A stretch of 64,000 nt of DNA. Source: Methanomicrobium antiquum (GTDB lineage: Archaea; Halobacteriota; Methanomicrobia; Methanomicrobiales; Methanomicrobiaceae). Of this stretch, positions 8,080 to 17,307 are shown in pieces; the first letter of the stretch is position 1, and every line of letters begins with the position of its first letter. Under the pieces are notes generated by a model that was not told where the DNA came from, made no database searches, and saw only the letters and a list, made by a program, of their open reading frames with translations. The position numbers were made by a program, and so were the translations under genes. Location: the NCBI RefSeq assembly GCF_029633915.1, contig NZ_CP091092.1, positions 1,612,001-1,676,000 of the forward strand, written 5' to 3'.

Positions 8080-9570
8080 TTAATTAAAAAACTTATTTTT
8101 AAAAGACAAAAGCCTCTCTTCAATATTTGTTTGTGAATACAAAACAGGCTCAGCAGAGACTACATCAATCACTCTGCCTTTCAGATATCCATAAAGTATG
8201 ACCTCATCTCCGGCTGAAAAATATTTTTTTATATCCTTTGCTGAGTTATCACTCAAAAAGTATCTTCCCAACTCCCCAACAAGATATAGCCCTTCAGGAA
8301 AACATTCTAAAACACCTTTTATCTTCTCACAGACATGGTCTTTGTAATCATTGGATTCATATGTATCACTGCCGGTTAAAACCTTAACACAGGTGTTGTA
8401 GCCTGCATGGATCTCATAGCAGGTCAAATCAGATACAAATGAATTTTTCTTTGCCTTTTCTTTTTCATTTCCGGATTTTTTCAGCCGGCAGTTATACAGT
8501 TCAAGCAAATCGCCCTTAAAAACAGGGAGCCTCGCATGCTTTCCCCATAAAACAAAAGGCATGTTTTTTGGACTGCCTTTTGAAATATCACACAAAATTC
8601 CCTTTTTTAGCCATAGGGTGTCTCCACTATTATGAGGCAATCCGGATACATAGTCTATCGATGTAACAAATCCTGTGATATTACAGGGATTCAATCCTTC
8701 GATTTTATAGGAATTAAAAAAAGAATCAGAAATTTTATCATCAAAGGCGCCTTTTTTTGTAAGATCAGCTGACTCATCATTTTTTTCTGAAAGAACTTCA
8801 TATAAATCAGAAATACTTAAAAATTCAGGTTTTACCAGTTCATCAGGTCGGAAGATTATCTTTATTTCAGAAGAATCACCCAAAATAAATTCTTTGAATT
8901 TTGACGGCTTTTGCATCAAACCTGAGATATAAATGCTCATCCCTTCAGTAATTCCAGTCAGATTTTCAGGATTCCATGAAATTATCCTGGCAGTTGTTTT
9001 TCCCATGCATACAAACATTACTTCCATTTCACCAAATGTCTGGTCTTTTTTTGTATACTGCAAAATACCACTTTTTTCCAGAACAAGAGCCTTTAATGAA
9101 ACAGGCAGGAGAGTTTTAATTCCATCTTCACGAAGAAAGATTTCTTTTTCAACACGCCTTAAATCAACGGCATTAATAGTTGAAAGACTTCGAAAACGTC
9201 CTGCAACCTCTAAAACATCACCAACTGCAATTTCTTCTGTTCCTGAAACCTTCTCATCAAAAAAAACAAGTACGGCTTCTCCGGTCTCATCGCCGGTTAA
9301 AACCCGCCGGACAACTCCGGGAGTGTTATCATCTCTTTTGAATTCGATAACAGGCCCAATCTCAATTATTTTACAAAAAAAGAAGTTTAGCGTGGGTTTT
9401 GAATTCAACTCTGATATTTTCAGATGAAGACGGCCATACTTTTCTGCAACCTCTGCGGCGGCAAGATTTTCTGATTCTTCATCATGAGGATCGGGATTTA
9501 TTGAGAATACTTCCTCTTCAAATTCTTCCCATGTAAGAATATCATCCACGAGTGCGTAAAATGCCCTCAA
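8080..9570 (-). CDS. OB-fold single-stranded DNA-binding protein (RPA-like)
   Basis: 496 residues from TTG 9570 (a GTG at 9549 is an alternative). The N-terminus ILTWEEFEEEVFSI resembles archaeal replication protein A, and the region 60-155 has a clear OB-fold pattern (KISELNSKPTLNFF, VVRRVLTGDETGEAVLVFFDE, IAVGDVLEVAG). Two or three further OB-like segments follow (about 165-240, 285-370 and 405-480). No zinc finger is visible. Expected to protect or present single-stranded DNA; its position directly upstream of radA on the same strand fits recombination. The multi-OB layout is inferred by eye. Confidence 0.72.
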   Translation of the reverse strand: MRAFYALVDDILTWEEFEEEVFSINPDPHDEESENLAAAEVAEKYGRLHLKISELNSKPTLNFFFCKIIEIGPVIEFKRDDNTPGVVRRVLTGDETGEAVLVFFDEKVSGTEEIAVGDVLEVAGRFRSLSTINAVDLRRVEKEIFLREDGIKTLLPVSLKALVLEKSGILQYTKKDQTFGEMEVMFVCMGKTTARIISWNPENLTGITEGMSIYISGLMQKPSKFKEFILGDSSEIKIIFRPDELVKPEFLSISDLYEVLSEKNDESADLTKKGAFDDKISDSFFNSYKIEGLNPCNITGFVTSIDYVSGLPHNSGDTLWLKKGILCDISKGSPKNMPFVLWGKHARLPVFKGDLLELYNCRLKKSGNEKEKAKKNSFVSDLTCYEIHAGYNTCVKVLTGSDTYESNDYKDHVCEKIKGVLECFPEGLYLVGELGRYFLSDNSAKDIKKYFSAGDEVILYGYLKGRVIDVVSAEPVLYSQTNIEERLLSFKNKFFN

Positions 9571-9599
9571 TCGTAACCCACACCCTGATTAATCATCGT

Positions 9600-10901
9600 T
9601 TATTTTTCATGCCAGGGAAGTTTTTTCATTGTATTTAAAATATCAATTACAGACTCTCCCCTTCGCATAATGCCACTTCTCTCGCCAAAAACCATCACTT
9701 CAGGACAGCGGGGGCGACAGTTGTATTGTGATGCCATTGAATAGCCGTATGCACCGGTATCAAGGATTGCCACAATGTCTCCATCCTCGGTTCTTGGAAG
9801 TTTTCTGTCCGCCGCAATTATATCTCCCGTTTCACAGATAGGCCCTGTGACTGTATATTCAGTATCACGCTCCATATCTGCTTTATTTGCAACAATAACC
9901 TCATGATATGAGTCATACATTGCAGGTCTTAAGAGAAGATTAAATCCGGCATCAATATTTACAAACTTCTTGTGAGATGTTTTTACAGAATTTACTTTTG
10001 ACAGAAGAACGGTTGTATCACCAACAAGGTTTCTTCCGGGCTCAACCCAAAGCTGGGGTTTTATTCCAAGCTTCTGAATGCCTTTTAGAAATACAGGAAC
10101 AACTGCATCTGCATACTCCTGTGGTGTTGGTGCAACTTCCGTTTCATGATTGTATGGAATACCAAGACCACCGCCAATATCAATGAATGACAACCGGACA
10201 CCAAGATCAGTAATCTCACCTGCTACACGGACCATGATTTCTGCGGCCTTTGCAAACGGCTCAACATCAAGAATCTGTGAACCTATGTGGCAGTGCATTC
10301 CAACAGGTACAACATTCGGACACTCCATTGCCGCACGATATGCATCAACAATCTGATCTGCTTTTATTCCGAATTTACTTGTTGCAAGTCCGGTTGCAAT
10401 TTTGGGATGTGTTGGAACATCAATAGCAGGATTTATTCTGAATGAAACTTCAACAATCTTTCCGGCTTCACCTGCAATCTCATTTAACTGGCGCAATTCA
10501 TCAAAAGAATCCAGAGATACCTTAACGCCTTTTTCAACTGCAAGAGAAAGATCTTCTCTTGTCTTTGAGCTTCCGTTGAACAAAAGCTTTTCAGGCGGCA
10601 TTCCGGCCAGGAGTGCCATGTGAAGCTCACCAGAGGAAAAAACATCTGCGCCTGCACCAAGGGATGCAAAAATCTTCATAATTGTAAGATTGCCATTTGC
10701 TTTTGCAGCATACAAAAGCTGAACGTCCGGATAGTGCTTCTTTAAGGCCTCATCATACCTTGTAAAGTTGCTTCTTAATCTTTCTTCATCTGTAACATAC
10801 AATGGTGTTCCATACTCTTCTGCCAGACTGACACAGTCATGCTTTCCAATATACAGATGCCCTTCTTTAACTGTCAGATGATTTGGAAGTATAAGCGCCA
10901 T
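9600..10901 (-). CDS. lysA: Diaminopimelate decarboxylase
   Basis: 433 residues; PLP enzyme that makes L-lysine from meso-diaminopimelate. PLP lysine in LLYAAKANGN (about residue 67), glycine-rich phosphate site DIGGGLG, and the GPICETGD motif whose Cys and Glu complete the active site from the other subunit. Its ATG (10899-10901) directly abuts the stop codon of the aminotransferase gene with no intervening base, showing a two-gene lysine operon. Confidence 0.97.
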   Translation of the reverse strand: MALILPNHLTVKEGHLYIGKHDCVSLAEEYGTPLYVTDEERLRSNFTRYDEALKKHYPDVQLLYAAKANGNLTIMKIFASLGAGADVFSSGELHMALLAGMPPEKLLFNGSSKTREDLSLAVEKGVKVSLDSFDELRQLNEIAGEAGKIVEVSFRINPAIDVPTHPKIATGLATSKFGIKADQIVDAYRAAMECPNVVPVGMHCHIGSQILDVEPFAKAAEIMVRVAGEITDLGVRLSFIDIGGGLGIPYNHETEVAPTPQEYADAVVPVFLKGIQKLGIKPQLWVEPGRNLVGDTTVLLSKVNSVKTSHKKFVNIDAGFNLLLRPAMYDSYHEVIVANKADMERDTEYTVTGPICETGDIIAADRKLPRTEDGDIVAILDTGAYGYSMASQYNCRPRCPEVMVFGERSGIMRRGESVIDILNTMKKLPWHEK

Positions 10902-12050
10902 TTAAAAATCAAGCCCCCTCATACGATCAATTGCCTCTTTTATTCTTTCAACATCACGAGTGATTGCAAATCTGACATATCCGTCACCACTCTTTCCAAA
11001 TCCTACACCTGGTGTCACTACAATTCCAGCTTCGTTTAGCATCTTTTCGGCAAACTTCATACTGTCTGAAACCTTCATCCAGACATAGAATGTGGCTTTT
11101 GGTGAAGGTACATCAAACCCAAGACTGCGAAGTCCTGCAACAAGCGTATCACGCCTCTCCTGATAAATATTACAGGCATCTGCAACACACTGCTGTGATG
11201 ATGTAAGAGCAGTAATTCCTGCTCTTTGAATTGCATCAAATGCACCGGAATCAACATTGGTCTTTACACGCCCAAGACCGGCAATCAACTCTTCTCCGCC
11301 AACTGCCATTCCAAGACGCCATCCTGTCATATTGTAGGTCTTTGAGAGAGAATGCATCTCCATACCAACCTCTTTTGCTCCGTCCACCTGCATAAATGAA
11401 GGTGCTTTATAGCCGTCAAAGGAAATCTCAGAGTAGGCATTGTCATGCACTGCTACGATATTATTCTCTTTTGCAAACTCAACAACCTCTTCGTAAAATG
11501 AAAGAGGTGCAATCGCCGCAGTAGGATTATTGGGATATCCAAAAAACATCAGTTTGGCTTTTTTCAAAACATCCTTTGGAATTTTGTCAAGTTCAGGAAG
11601 GAAATCATTCTCCTCTTTTATTGGAAGTTCATGAAGTATTCCTTCTGAGAACAAGGTTGATGTCTTATATACAGGATATCCGGGGTCTGTTGCAAGTACA
11701 TAATCACCCGGATTTACAAAAGCCTCAGGCACATGTGCAATTCCTTCTTTTGAACCAATCAATGCAAGAACTTCAGTCTTTGCATCAAAACTAACGCCAA
11801 ACCTTTTTTTGTACCATTCACTTACTGCCTCACGGTATTCAATCATTCCTGTATAATCAGGATAATGATGAGTCGCAGGGTCACGTGCGGCATCACATAG
11901 CGAATCAACAATATGTTTTGGTGTTGGAAGATCAGGATCTCCTACGCCAAAATCGATTACATCTACGCCTTCTGACCTCTTTTGAGCCTTTAATTTATCA
12001 ATCTGTGCAAAAAGATACGGTGGAAGATTATCCAGGCGTTTTGCGTACAT
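10902..12050 (-). CDS. dapL: LL-diaminopimelate aminotransferase
   Basis: 382 residues from ATG 12050 (MYAKRLDNLPPYLFAQID, the start usual for methanogen DapL; a longer frame to 12098 looks non-coding). Class I/II aminotransferase: GVGDPDLPTPKHIV, GYPNNPTAAIAP, the PLP lysine in SLSKTYNMTGWRLG, and FGKSGDGYVRFAI near the end. It converts tetrahydrodipicolinate to LL-diaminopimelate in one step, and the adjoining lysA completes the pathway. Upstream, an inverted pair GAGATAA / TTATCTC (12099-12140) flanks the probable promoter. Confidence 0.93.
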   Translation of the reverse strand: MYAKRLDNLPPYLFAQIDKLKAQKRSEGVDVIDFGVGDPDLPTPKHIVDSLCDAARDPATHHYPDYTGMIEYREAVSEWYKKRFGVSFDAKTEVLALIGSKEGIAHVPEAFVNPGDYVLATDPGYPVYKTSTLFSEGILHELPIKEENDFLPELDKIPKDVLKKAKLMFFGYPNNPTAAIAPLSFYEEVVEFAKENNIVAVHDNAYSEISFDGYKAPSFMQVDGAKEVGMEMHSLSKTYNMTGWRLGMAVGGEELIAGLGRVKTNVDSGAFDAIQRAGITALTSSQQCVADACNIYQERRDTLVAGLRSLGFDVPSPKATFYVWMKVSDSMKFAEKMLNEAGIVVTPGVGFGKSGDGYVRFAITRDVERIKEAIDRMRGLDF

Positions 12051-12360
12051 ACACGTACTTTTTGACTTTATCTCTAATAATATGCTTCCTGCATGCATGA
12101 GATAAATGTTTCCAAAATCAAACTTATGAAATATTATCTCAGATACAATTACAAGAGGAATACAAAAAAATTAGAAGCTAAAACAGATTATTATAGATAA
12201 AAGTATTAAGACTATCAAATGGATTATAAGTTATAAAACAATGAAAATCAGATTGCACCATTCCGGGCAACAATCAGGAACATTATATTGTCCAGATAAA
12301 AAATTGTTATGTGAATTTTAGTTTCAATTATAATATTAAAAACAGTCAGGTGACATGAGA
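12051..12360. other. Divergent gap, no gene
   Basis: AT-rich promoter region between dapL (minus) and the small gene at 12361 (plus). It holds the inverted pair GAGATAA/TTATCTC at 12099-12105 and 12134-12140 and the ribosome binding site AGGTGA at 12348-12353. Confidence 0.6.
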
Positions 12361-12660
12361 ATGAACAGATGTGTCAATAAACTAAGAGCTGAGATTTTAG
12401 AAGAAGAAATCTTTCCAGAGGCCGCTGTAGAATACATTAAATCCAACACATCCGAAGTATACGAAATACCCGAAGGCTTTACACTAAAAGGGATTACAAT
12501 TCTTGGAGAGTCCCCCCTTTATCTGGGACTGAAGGTTAAGAAAAAAGAGATTATTTTTTACTTTAAAAAACCCTGTTTTGGAACATATTTAATGAAAATT
12601 AAAGGAAATGAAGACGATTTTGCAAAGATAAGAGCTGAAGGAAAAAGAATAGAGAATTAA
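12361..12660 (+). CDS. Unrecognised small soluble protein
   Basis: 99 residues from ATG 12361, chosen because AGGTGA at 12348-12353 is 7 bases ahead of it; ATG 12355 in the same frame is too close. The sequence has an acidic helical N-terminal half (KLRAEILEEEIFPEAAVEYI), then alternating hydrophobic strands (GITILGESPLYLGLKV, KEIIFYFKKPCFGTYLMKI) and a charged C-terminus; likely an alpha/beta fold. No family is recognised. It precedes fdhD by 420 bases on the same strand. Confidence 0.65.
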   Translation: MNRCVNKLRAEILEEEIFPEAAVEYIKSNTSEVYEIPEGFTLKGITILGESPLYLGLKVKKKEIIFYFKKPCFGTYLMKIKGNEDDFAKIRAEGKRIEN

Positions 12661-12803
12661 ATAAATTTATACTTTCAGATTAATTTTTACTTTCAGAAAT
12701 TTTATCAAGTATTCTTTTTTTCTTTTTAAAAAAAAGCAGATTTATAAGAATATGTTCGATTTCCTATTAAAATCAGGCTTCTGTGATAAACGGAAATTAG
12801 ATA

Positions 12804-12942
12804 ATCTTTTTTTCATGAATGTTGTTGTGAAAGATAAATTTACAAAAAATACTCAATAATTTTTTTATGCACATTGCCATCATGCTGATTTAACAAGAAA
12901 AATAACGTTTTTATTTTCAGTTTTTTTCATGAAACATTTTTT
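12804..12942. repeat. CATG element, copy 3 (degenerate)
   Basis: Two TTTCATGAA cores (12814 and 12928) with adjacent CGTTTTT / ACATTTTTT stretches. The fixed 16-base step of the other copies is not kept, so this may be a decayed copy or two half copies. Confidence 0.35.
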
Positions 12943-13049
12943 TTAACTTTTCTGTCCAAAAATCAACGAATCATTTGCTCTACAAATGCCTTTGAACAGA
13001 CAGGTAAGAATTTTCAATTATTATGGATGGAATTTGAACAAATCTGTAT

Positions 13050-13064
13050 GTATATTTATATTTT
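13050..13064 (+). promoter_or_regulatory. TATA box of fdhD
   Basis: TATATTTATATTTTG ends 18 bases before ATG 13083, with no Shine-Dalgarno sequence between; fits a short-leader or leaderless transcript. Confidence 0.5.
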
Positions 13065-13082
13065 GAAATAAAACAATAATTT

Positions 13083-13808
13083 ATGTTTCTTGAGACTGTC
13101 AAAGCCCTGAAAGTGACTGGAAATTCAGCTGAATATATTGAGGATCCGGTTGCAATAGAAGGAAAAGTAACAATATATGTGAATAATGAACCAGTAACCG
13201 TTCAAATTGCAAGCATTTCGGATTTAAAGGAGCTTGGCGCAGGCTACGTAATATCAGAGGGTATATCTGATGAGATAATTTCTGTTGACGCTGAATATGA
13301 CAATATCTACGTTTATGCAAAAAATCCCACATATAATTCAAGAGAAGTCTGTTCAGCAGGAGGAACCGGTTTTTTTACAAACCCAAAAAAAGTTGCTTCA
13401 GATATTAAAATAACTTCAGAGAATGTGTCTTTGGCAACAGAAGAAATTATATCTGATGTCTGGAAACAGACAGGCGGAGTTCACTGTTCTGTCCTCTTTA
13501 AAGAAGGAAAAGTCATCTGCAAGATGTCTGATGTCGGACGCCACAATACTCTTGACAAAATAATAGGATATGCGACACTAAACAAAATTAACTGCAGTGA
13601 ATGCTATATAGGATGCACTGGAAGACAGCCATCAGGAATGGTTAGAAAATGTGCAAACGCCCAGATTCCAGTTATTATTTCAAAAGCCGCATCAACTATA
13701 AGCGGTATAAACACTGCAGAAATTTCAGGAATCACACTCATATGCTTTACAAGGGGAAACAGATATACCGTATATTCTCATCCTGAAAGAATAACAGGTT
13801 TTATTTAA
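13083..13808 (+). CDS. fdhD: Formate dehydrogenase accessory sulfurtransferase FdhD
   Basis: 241 residues. FdhD passes sulfur from IscS-type cysteine desulfurase to the molybdenum/tungsten cofactor of formate dehydrogenase. Conserved blocks: SISDLKELGAGYVISEGI, SDVGRHNTLDKIIG, YIGCTGRQPSG and ISKAASTISGI. The cysteine loop reads EVCSAGGTG, with one cysteine where E. coli has CxxC. No formate dehydrogenase gene is in this window. Its presence suggests a formate-using methanogen. Confidence 0.93.
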   Translation: MFLETVKALKVTGNSAEYIEDPVAIEGKVTIYVNNEPVTVQIASISDLKELGAGYVISEGISDEIISVDAEYDNIYVYAKNPTYNSREVCSAGGTGFFTNPKKVASDIKITSENVSLATEEIISDVWKQTGGVHCSVLFKEGKVICKMSDVGRHNTLDKIIGYATLNKINCSECYIGCTGRQPSGMVRKCANAQIPVIISKAASTISGINTAEISGITLICFTRGNRYTVYSHPERITGFI

Positions 13809-13922
13809 ACACAAAAACAGCAGGCTTCAGATCCAAGGAAAAAAAATTCTGTTTGAAAAGTTAAATCAGGAATAAAACACGATTCTAGCATAATATAAAC
13901 ATAATTAAAGAATAATTTAAAC

Positions 13923-13965
13923 ATAACAAAATTATAATTCAAATATAACAAAATTATAATTCAAA
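13923..13965. repeat. Tandem 21/22-base repeat across the U32 stop codon
   Basis: ATAACAAAATTATAATTCAAA occurs at 13923-13943 and 13945-13965 without mismatch. The second unit contains the stop codon of the minus-strand U32 gene (13961-13963). Confidence 0.9.
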
Positions 13966-16762
13966 CACCTTTTTTGAAATGTCCTCCTGTTATGCCACCG
14001 GATGAAATCTTCTGAAGCCTCTTTTTCAAAGATTCAAGCTCGTTATACATCCCGGGACTATCTGATTTTACAGCTTTTATTCCTTTAAGGTATGACTTCA
14101 CTGTCATCTCAGCATAATTGTAGCCTTTTCTTCTTCCATCTATTGAAATAGCAAAAAGTCCGGATGCGATTATCTGTGGAAGAGAATCTATCAGACATGT
14201 TTCAACAGAATTATAGATGTATGTTCTTCCGTAAGAGTCGGTGTAAAGCGGAAATACTCCGCCTTTTTCATCCCGGATTGCATAAGCAAAATTTTCAGAA
14301 TCATCTGCCAGAGAATTGTCTGCAACAGGTTCATTTAGAGAGGATTTTAGAGATTCTTTTTTGGAGGTTTTTTGAGATGCTATTGAAGATACTTTTGCAT
14401 GTGCATTTGAAGAAGATGATTTCTCTACATGCAAAAGGTCTGTTTTTTTAAGAACTGATGATTCAACAAGATTGTTTTTTGAAAGCATCAGCTCAAAAGC
14501 GCCATGTACAAAGTATTCAGTTTCAATTGAGACATCTTTTGGGATTTTTTCAATAAGTACTTTTATCTGCCTTTCTGAAAGTTCAGGTGATAACATAACA
14601 CCTGACAATAAAGAAGACGCTTCACATACTGCTGATGAATTAAAGATATTTAGTCCAAATGAGCCATATATCTTTAAATCCGGATTTTTCTTTCTCAATG
14701 CATATGCGGCACCAAAACTGTCTGTCATCACTCCTAAAAGAAACAGTTCAGAGTACCGGGGCAGATTTTCAATAATCGACGCTGCAAAATCAAGATAAGA
14801 GTCATTTATAATTCGCGGAAGTTTCCAGACCAGTGAGACCTTGTTTTTTTGGCAGACTTCTGATGCTTTCTTAAGCGATGCAAGTAAGGCTTCAATAGCA
14901 TCTTTTCTTCTTATGTCAATATCCGGTTCGAAGTAAATCCTCCTGCATCCTCCAAAAACAGCTCCTTTTACAGATTCTATATTGTCTGCATAAAAGAAAA
15001 CAGATATCTCTTCAAAATTTTTTAATTTTACAGTATTATCATTTTTTTCACATTTCTCAATTTTTTCAGTTTTCTCATTTTTTTCAGTTTTCACAAATTT
15101 TTTGCCTTCTCTTTTACCAGGAACATAGTTTTCAATATTTTCTTTTGAAAAAGCAATGTCCCTCTCGTCAGGAATAAAAAATTCAGTTGTCTTTTTTTCA
15201 ACAACCGAATAAAATTCCCTTCGAAGCTCATTTAAAAGTCCGGCAGGCAAAAAAAGATCTTCTTTGTAATCAGCGCTGAATTCCCCTAAACAGTACTGAG
15301 TGCCTCCTGTTTTCCCAAAAACTTTTTTTAAGTCTGATATTGAAACAGGTCTTTTTTCAGCATCTGCCATTTCAAACGAAGCTTTATAGAATGTTTCAAA
15401 TTTTTTTCCAAAAAGCTTCAAAGAGCCTCTCACAACCGGATTTTTACCTTCAACAGAAAAAAATACATCCACAGGAATTTTTTCATAAACCAGGCCGTCT
15501 TTGGAGGCAACAGCGGAGGCAAACTGAGAAACCGCCTGCCTTTTTGTGATATAAACGCGGTCGCCTTTTCTTAGAGAATAAGGCGAGATAAAGAAAAACT
15601 CTCCTGATTCAAAAGAATACGGAGGTCTTAAAATAAAGCCGTCATCACTATCGCTTCCGGAAAGTCTGACAGAAAGTCCGTCTCCAGTCTGCGGCTCAAG
15701 TGATCCGTTTAATTTTAGATGCGTTCTCTTTGTTTTTTTATTGCAGGACACAACTGTGCCAAGAAAAACCCCTCTGTTGTCAGGTCTGTCATATGACATA
15801 AGAAAAGAGCCTGTCTGTCCAAGGAGATACCCGACAGAAAAAAGCCTGTTGTATGCAAAATTCAGCTTCTCCTTTTCCACAGGACTTTTTTCCCATCTGC
15901 CTGATTTTATCTCATCAAGCGCTTTTCTATAAACCGAAACAGAAAGTGCAACATAATCGGCAGACTTCATCCGGCCTTCTATTTTTAAGGATTTTACATG
16001 TGAAAGAACTGCTTCATCCAGCCTGTCGTAAAGACATAGATCACGCGGGGAGAGAAGATATTCTCCTTTTGCCGGAACATTTACCAAATCCTGAAATCCT
16101 GAGAATTTATCTCTTTTTCCGGACATCAGCATGTACTTTTTTCTGCAGGGCTGTGCACACATTCCGCGGTTTCCACTTCGTCCTCCAAGAAACGATGAAA
16201 AAAAGCACTGGCCCGAATAACAATAACAGAGCGCCCCGTGAGCAAATATCTCTAGTTCAGGACTGCATTCAAACGAATTTTTCTTTATAGATGTCACTTC
16301 ATCTGCTGATAATTCGCGTGCAAGAACAACTCTTTGTAATTTTTTTCTGCACGCCCATACAGCGCCGGCAGTAGTTGTTATTGTCATCTGTGTTGATGCA
16401 TGAAGAGTTAGATTTGGAATGCATTCCGATGTTGCTTTCAAAAGGCCTGTATCCTGTACAAGAACAGCATCTGCTCCTATAGTATAGTAATAAAGCATCT
16501 CTTTAAGAGCATCAGACATTTCGTCATCGGCAATCAGAGTATTTAAAGTTACATAAACAAAAACACCGCGGGAATGGCAGAATTCAATCGCATATTTAAG
16601 CTCATCGTCACTGAAATTTTTTGCAAAACGCCTTGCTCCAAATTTTCTTCCGCTGAGATAAACTGCATCTGCGCCAGAAGATACCCCCGCATACAATGCC
16701 TCTATCGAGCCTGCCGGCGCAAGAAGCTCTGGAATTTGAAAGTTATCCTCATCATTTAACAA
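13961..16762 (-). CDS. U32 family protein (RlhA/TrhP-like), long form
   Basis: 933 residues from TTG 16762 with GGAG 10 bases upstream. The N-terminal 300 residues are a typical U32 domain: PELLAPAGSIEALYAGV, GADAVYLSG, IFAHGALCYCYSGQC, GNRGMCAQPCRKKY and SLKIEGRMKS. Members are called peptidases but the studied ones (RlhA, TrhP) are RNA hydroxylation factors with Fe-S-binding cysteines, a better guess here. The middle part (330-560) is the DUF3656-like region; a charged EK-rich linker (about 572-595) separates a C-terminal second barrel-like half. The stop codon lies in a tandem 22-base duplication. Confidence 0.85.
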   Translation of the reverse strand: MLNDEDNFQIPELLAPAGSIEALYAGVSSGADAVYLSGRKFGARRFAKNFSDDELKYAIEFCHSRGVFVYVTLNTLIADDEMSDALKEMLYYYTIGADAVLVQDTGLLKATSECIPNLTLHASTQMTITTTAGAVWACRKKLQRVVLARELSADEVTSIKKNSFECSPELEIFAHGALCYCYSGQCFFSSFLGGRSGNRGMCAQPCRKKYMLMSGKRDKFSGFQDLVNVPAKGEYLLSPRDLCLYDRLDEAVLSHVKSLKIEGRMKSADYVALSVSVYRKALDEIKSGRWEKSPVEKEKLNFAYNRLFSVGYLLGQTGSFLMSYDRPDNRGVFLGTVVSCNKKTKRTHLKLNGSLEPQTGDGLSVRLSGSDSDDGFILRPPYSFESGEFFFISPYSLRKGDRVYITKRQAVSQFASAVASKDGLVYEKIPVDVFFSVEGKNPVVRGSLKLFGKKFETFYKASFEMADAEKRPVSISDLKKVFGKTGGTQYCLGEFSADYKEDLFLPAGLLNELRREFYSVVEKKTTEFFIPDERDIAFSKENIENYVPGKREGKKFVKTEKNEKTEKIEKCEKNDNTVKLKNFEEISVFFYADNIESVKGAVFGGCRRIYFEPDIDIRRKDAIEALLASLKKASEVCQKNKVSLVWKLPRIINDSYLDFAASIIENLPRYSELFLLGVMTDSFGAAYALRKKNPDLKIYGSFGLNIFNSSAVCEASSLLSGVMLSPELSERQIKVLIEKIPKDVSIETEYFVHGAFELMLSKNNLVESSVLKKTDLLHVEKSSSSNAHAKVSSIASQKTSKKESLKSSLNEPVADNSLADDSENFAYAIRDEKGGVFPLYTDSYGRTYIYNSVETCLIDSLPQIIASGLFAISIDGRRKGYNYAEMTVKSYLKGIKAVKSDSPGMYNELESLKKRLQKISSGGITGGHFKKGV

Positions 16763-17307
16763 TACAATTCATCTCCAAATTCAAATTCATCAGGAATTAA
16801 AATACCTTATCCAACAAAAGACCTTATACAATCAGCATATAACTTACATTATGTCGGCATAATAGAGAGTAGATGCTAAAATACCGACATTATATTTGTG
16901 TAATATATCTGTAACCAGGATAAACCTTTAAACATATCTTTACTTTTTAATTTGAGCGATAACCAAACAATTCTTAATTTTTGCAAGAATATTTCTCTTT
17001 TAACCAATATACCCGTTTTTTTATCTGTTTTTTTAAACGGCATCAGGCTTTATCTAAATATCAACATCTGGCAGAATTACATAACGTAAATTTGAATAAA
17101 CGAAAGAACAGATAGTCTTTTTAAACACCGTCACCGGCATTTTCTCATAGCCGGTTGTTCTTTGGATATCTTTTAATTAATTTCAACAATAATTACTTAA
17201 CACTGATCTTTAAAAACCAGGCTTAAAACTAAAACCGCAATATCAAAAAATATAAAGATAGAAAAAAATCAAAAAAAAGAGAATAAATTCAGGAAGAATA
17301 TTTTTCA
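16763..17307. other. 545-base divergent gap with two inverted repeats
   Basis: No gene seen. Inverted repeats: ATGTCGG at 16851-16857 with CCGACAT at 16884-16890, and ACCGGC at 17133-17138 with GCCGGT at 17150-17155. Either could be an operator or RNA stem for the HEAT-repeat gene, and the rest is AT-rich. Confidence 0.55.

Larger units (their letters stand above)
12661..13082. other. 422-base gap upstream of fdhD
   Basis: No gene. Contains oligo-T after the small gene (12712-12727), degenerate CATG-type sequences at 12804-12830 and 12903-12942, and the fdhD TATA region at 13050-13064. Confidence 0.6.

Noticed and set aside
8933-9427. 164-codon frame opposite the OB-fold gene
   Set aside because: Serine/arginine-rich shadow of a gene with a convincing protein pattern on the other strand.
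13923-13965. Tandem AT repeat as a replication origin element
   Set aside because: Only two units, no Orc1/Cdc6 gene and no origin-recognition-box motif nearby.
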